DNA of 64,000 nt from assembly GCA_017541325.1 (NCBI GenBank), contig JAFXZI010000004.1, positions 59,208-123,207 on the forward strand. Direction: 5' to 3'. The translations under genes were made by a program, and so were the position numbers. The stretch comes from Bacilli bacterium. GTDB lineage: Bacteria; Bacillota_I; Bacilli_A; RF39; UBA660. How positions within the stretch are numbered: position 1 is the first letter of the stretch; each line of letters starts with the position of its first letter. The notes beneath the pieces are model-generated. The model saw only the letters and a list, made by a program, of their open reading frames with translations. It was not told the DNA's origin and made no database searches. Of this stretch, positions 62,931 to 64,000 are shown in pieces.

Positions 62931-63665
62931 ATGACTCAAAACATAGAAGACTTATATATAAAATTTCTAGATATTAAAGATAGAGGATGGATCAAGACTT
63001 TTAAAAGTGGTTTTAATGGTTCTGGTTATACATTTGAAACATTACTTGGAATAAAAGAAAATTATTTGGATTTACCAGACTATGAAGGAATAGAAATCAA
63101 AACTCAAAAGAAAAACGGAACTGGAAAATTATCTTTACTAAATATAAATCCAAAAGCTCAAAAAGGAGATGCTATAGAAATTATTCTCAATAAACTAGGA
63201 TATCCTGATAGAGATTATCCAGATTATAAAGTTTTTAATGTTTCATTATATGCTAATGAAATTAAAAAATGTGGAAATAATTATATTAGTATTAATGTAA
63301 ATGATAGAATGAAAAGAATTGAATTATGTATACAAGATTATGAAAAAAACGAATTAGATTTAAATGTTCATTGGCCTTATGCGTTAATTCAAGAACGATT
63401 ATATAAAAAATTAACATTTCTAGCAGTTATAAAATATGAAGAAAAAGAAGAAGAAGCAAAATATATTAGATATGATCAAATCAACGTTTATAAGTTTAAA
63501 TCTTTTTATCATTTTATTAAATTGATGAAAAAGGGAAAAATAAGAATTTCATTTAAGATTGGTTTACATAAAGATGGGGAATTGCTTGGTCAAACATATA
63601 ACCGTGGAATCAGTTTTGATGTTTTTAATGATGATTTAGAGGAAATGTTTAAGAAAGTATTATAG
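62931..63665 (+). CDS. MvaI/BcnI-type restriction endonuclease-like protein
   Basis: The 244-residue protein resembles MvaI/BcnI endonucleases: GSGYTFETLLGIKENYLDLPDYEGIEIKTQ, with the catalytic Asp, Glu and Lys in DYEGIEIK, and ISFKIGLHKDG near the end. These enzymes cut CC(S/W)GG sites as monomers. No DNA methyltransferase is adjacent, so either its partner is elsewhere or it acts as a nicking or repair enzyme. The start at 62931 follows AGGTGATA; the GTG nine bases earlier is inside that site. Its own promoter is not evident; divergent from metK. Confidence 0.8.
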   Translation: MTQNIEDLYIKFLDIKDRGWIKTFKSGFNGSGYTFETLLGIKENYLDLPDYEGIEIKTQKKNGTGKLSLLNINPKAQKGDAIEIILNKLGYPDRDYPDYKVFNVSLYANEIKKCGNNYISINVNDRMKRIELCIQDYEKNELDLNVHWPYALIQERLYKKLTFLAVIKYEEKEEEAKYIRYDQINVYKFKSFYHFIKLMKKGKIRISFKIGLHKDGELLGQTYNRGISFDVFNDDLEEMFKKVL

Positions 63666-63668
63666 CAG

Positions 63669-63696
63669 GTGGGCCACATATGTCCGGACACGCCGT
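63669..63696. other. Short GC-rich palindromic patch after the endonuclease
   Basis: About 28 bases with far higher GC than the flanks. It contains GTGGGCCAC, near-palindromic with a one-base centre, and TGTCCGGACA, a perfect ten-base palindrome at 63681-63690, followed by CGCCG. No gene is seen. It may be a mobile-element remnant or a binding site. Confidence 0.5.
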
Positions 63697-63712
63697 TTTT
63701 GGTGGTTGCAAA

Positions 63713-63742
63713 TAAAAAACTTATACTAATTCTAGTATAAGT
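63713..63742 (-). terminator. Terminator after the tRNA cluster
   Basis: ACTTATACTA pairs with TAGTATAAGT around a four-base loop, followed on the minus strand by TTTTTTATTTG. Confidence 0.85.
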
Positions 63743-63756
63743 CTTATTTAACTATA

Positions 63757-63833
63757 TGGTCGAGATGACAGGATTTGAACCTGCAACCCCTTGGTCCCAA
63801 ACCAAGTGCTCTACCAAATTGAGCCACATCTCG
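63757..63833 (-). tRNA. tRNA-Pro (anticodon TGG)
   Basis: Complete cloverleaf on the minus strand: acceptor CGAGATG with CATCTCG, anticodon loop TTTGGGA (TGG, reads CCA), T loop TTCAAAT, encoded CCA. Confidence 0.96.
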
Positions 63834-63834
63834 A

Positions 63835-63911
63835 TGGTGCGCCCGAAGGGATTCGAACCCCTGACCTTTTGGTTCGTAGCCAAACACTCTATCCAGCTGA
63901 GCTACGAGCGC
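63835..63911 (-). tRNA. tRNA-Arg (anticodon ACG)
   Basis: Complete cloverleaf on the minus strand: acceptor GCGCTCG with CGGGCGC (one G-T pair), anticodon loop CTACGAA (ACG, reads CGT and, after A-to-I, CGC/CGA), T loop TTCGAAT, CCA encoded. One base separates it from tRNA-Pro. Confidence 0.96.
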
Positions 63912-63959
63912 ATGATTACGAAATCACAATCATTTATATTAATTATATTCAATTAAAAA

Positions 63960-64000
63960 TGGTGGCTCCGAATGGAATCGAACCATCGACACGAGGATTT
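63960..64000 (-). tRNA. Partial tRNA, probably tRNA-Phe
   Basis: Only the 3' half is in the window: AAATCCTCGTGTCG before the T arm, TTCGATT in the T loop, CGGAGCC acceptor strand and encoded CCA. The AAATCCTCGTGTCG segment is typical of tRNA-Phe, but the anticodon lies beyond the edge. Confidence 0.8.

Overview
This window is a very AT-rich stretch of a bacterial chromosome, with nearly all genes on the minus strand. It looks like a strictly anaerobic, probably gut-associated member of the Bacilli, near the uncultured wall-bearing relatives of Mollicutes and Erysipelotrichales. The reasons are: oxygen-sensitive class III ribonucleotide reductase and superoxide reductase; strong GGAGG or AGGTGA ribosome sites; SAM-I (S-box) control of metK; an EF-P with Lys32 beside Bacillus-type EF-P modification genes; alanine racemase and NlpC/P60 enzymes, which imply a peptidoglycan wall; and UGA acting as a stop. 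The lineage is inferred, not proved. No rRNA, insertion sequence, prophage or CRISPR array was seen.

Layout. 1-2227: cut-off large repeat protein. 2298-9912: acyltransferase-like protein, then the anaerobic deoxynucleotide operon (degenerate NrdD paralogue, nrdG, nrdD with a fused Cys-rich linker and glutaredoxin-like domain, trxB) and dut. 10017-14336: GtrA, LicD, YbaK-type deacylase, a phosphoesterase-fold protein without its metal ligands, an HNH-like protein and tRNA-Arg. 14421-17179: rpmG-efp-ymfI-ynbB, a compact EF-P and EF-P-modification operon. 17301-24367: deoD, four tandem paralogues with one pilin-like membrane module and different extracellular enzyme domains, a small membrane protein and desulfoferrodoxin. 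24441-33634: hybrid histidine kinase, acyl-adenylating enzyme, glyA, calcium-type P-ATPase and an SDR. 33660-39456: an envelope operon with VWA plus solute-binding fusion, XpaC-like, anchored solute-binding-like, SPFH and two small membrane proteins. 39572-48096: paired lipoproteins, acyltransferase 3, DUF1846, DUF362, enolase, HelD and a short pyrophosphatase.

48173-54983: LysR regulator followed by a tightly packed set of SPASM radical SAM enzyme, MTAP/PNP-like phosphorylase, deoxyribosyltransferase-like protein, cytidine deaminase-like protein, HprK-like kinase and a second radical SAM enzyme. I do not recognise this as a known pathway; it looks like salvage or synthesis of a modified nucleoside. 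55013-62878: housekeeping genes (aldolase, trpS, HerA-like ATPase, alr, metK with a SAM-I riboswitch). 62931-64000: a lone MvaI/BcnI-type endonuclease, a short GC-rich palindromic patch and tRNA-Pro, tRNA-Arg and a partial tRNA-Phe.

The best candidates for undescribed systems are the four-gene pilin-module/cell-wall-enzyme array (18047-23974), the radical SAM nucleoside cluster (48173-53469), the VWA/XpaC/SPFH envelope operon (33660-39456) and the NrdD fusion with its pseudoenzyme partner. Several starts were moved downstream of the longest open frame because a clear ribosome site sits just before a later start codon.
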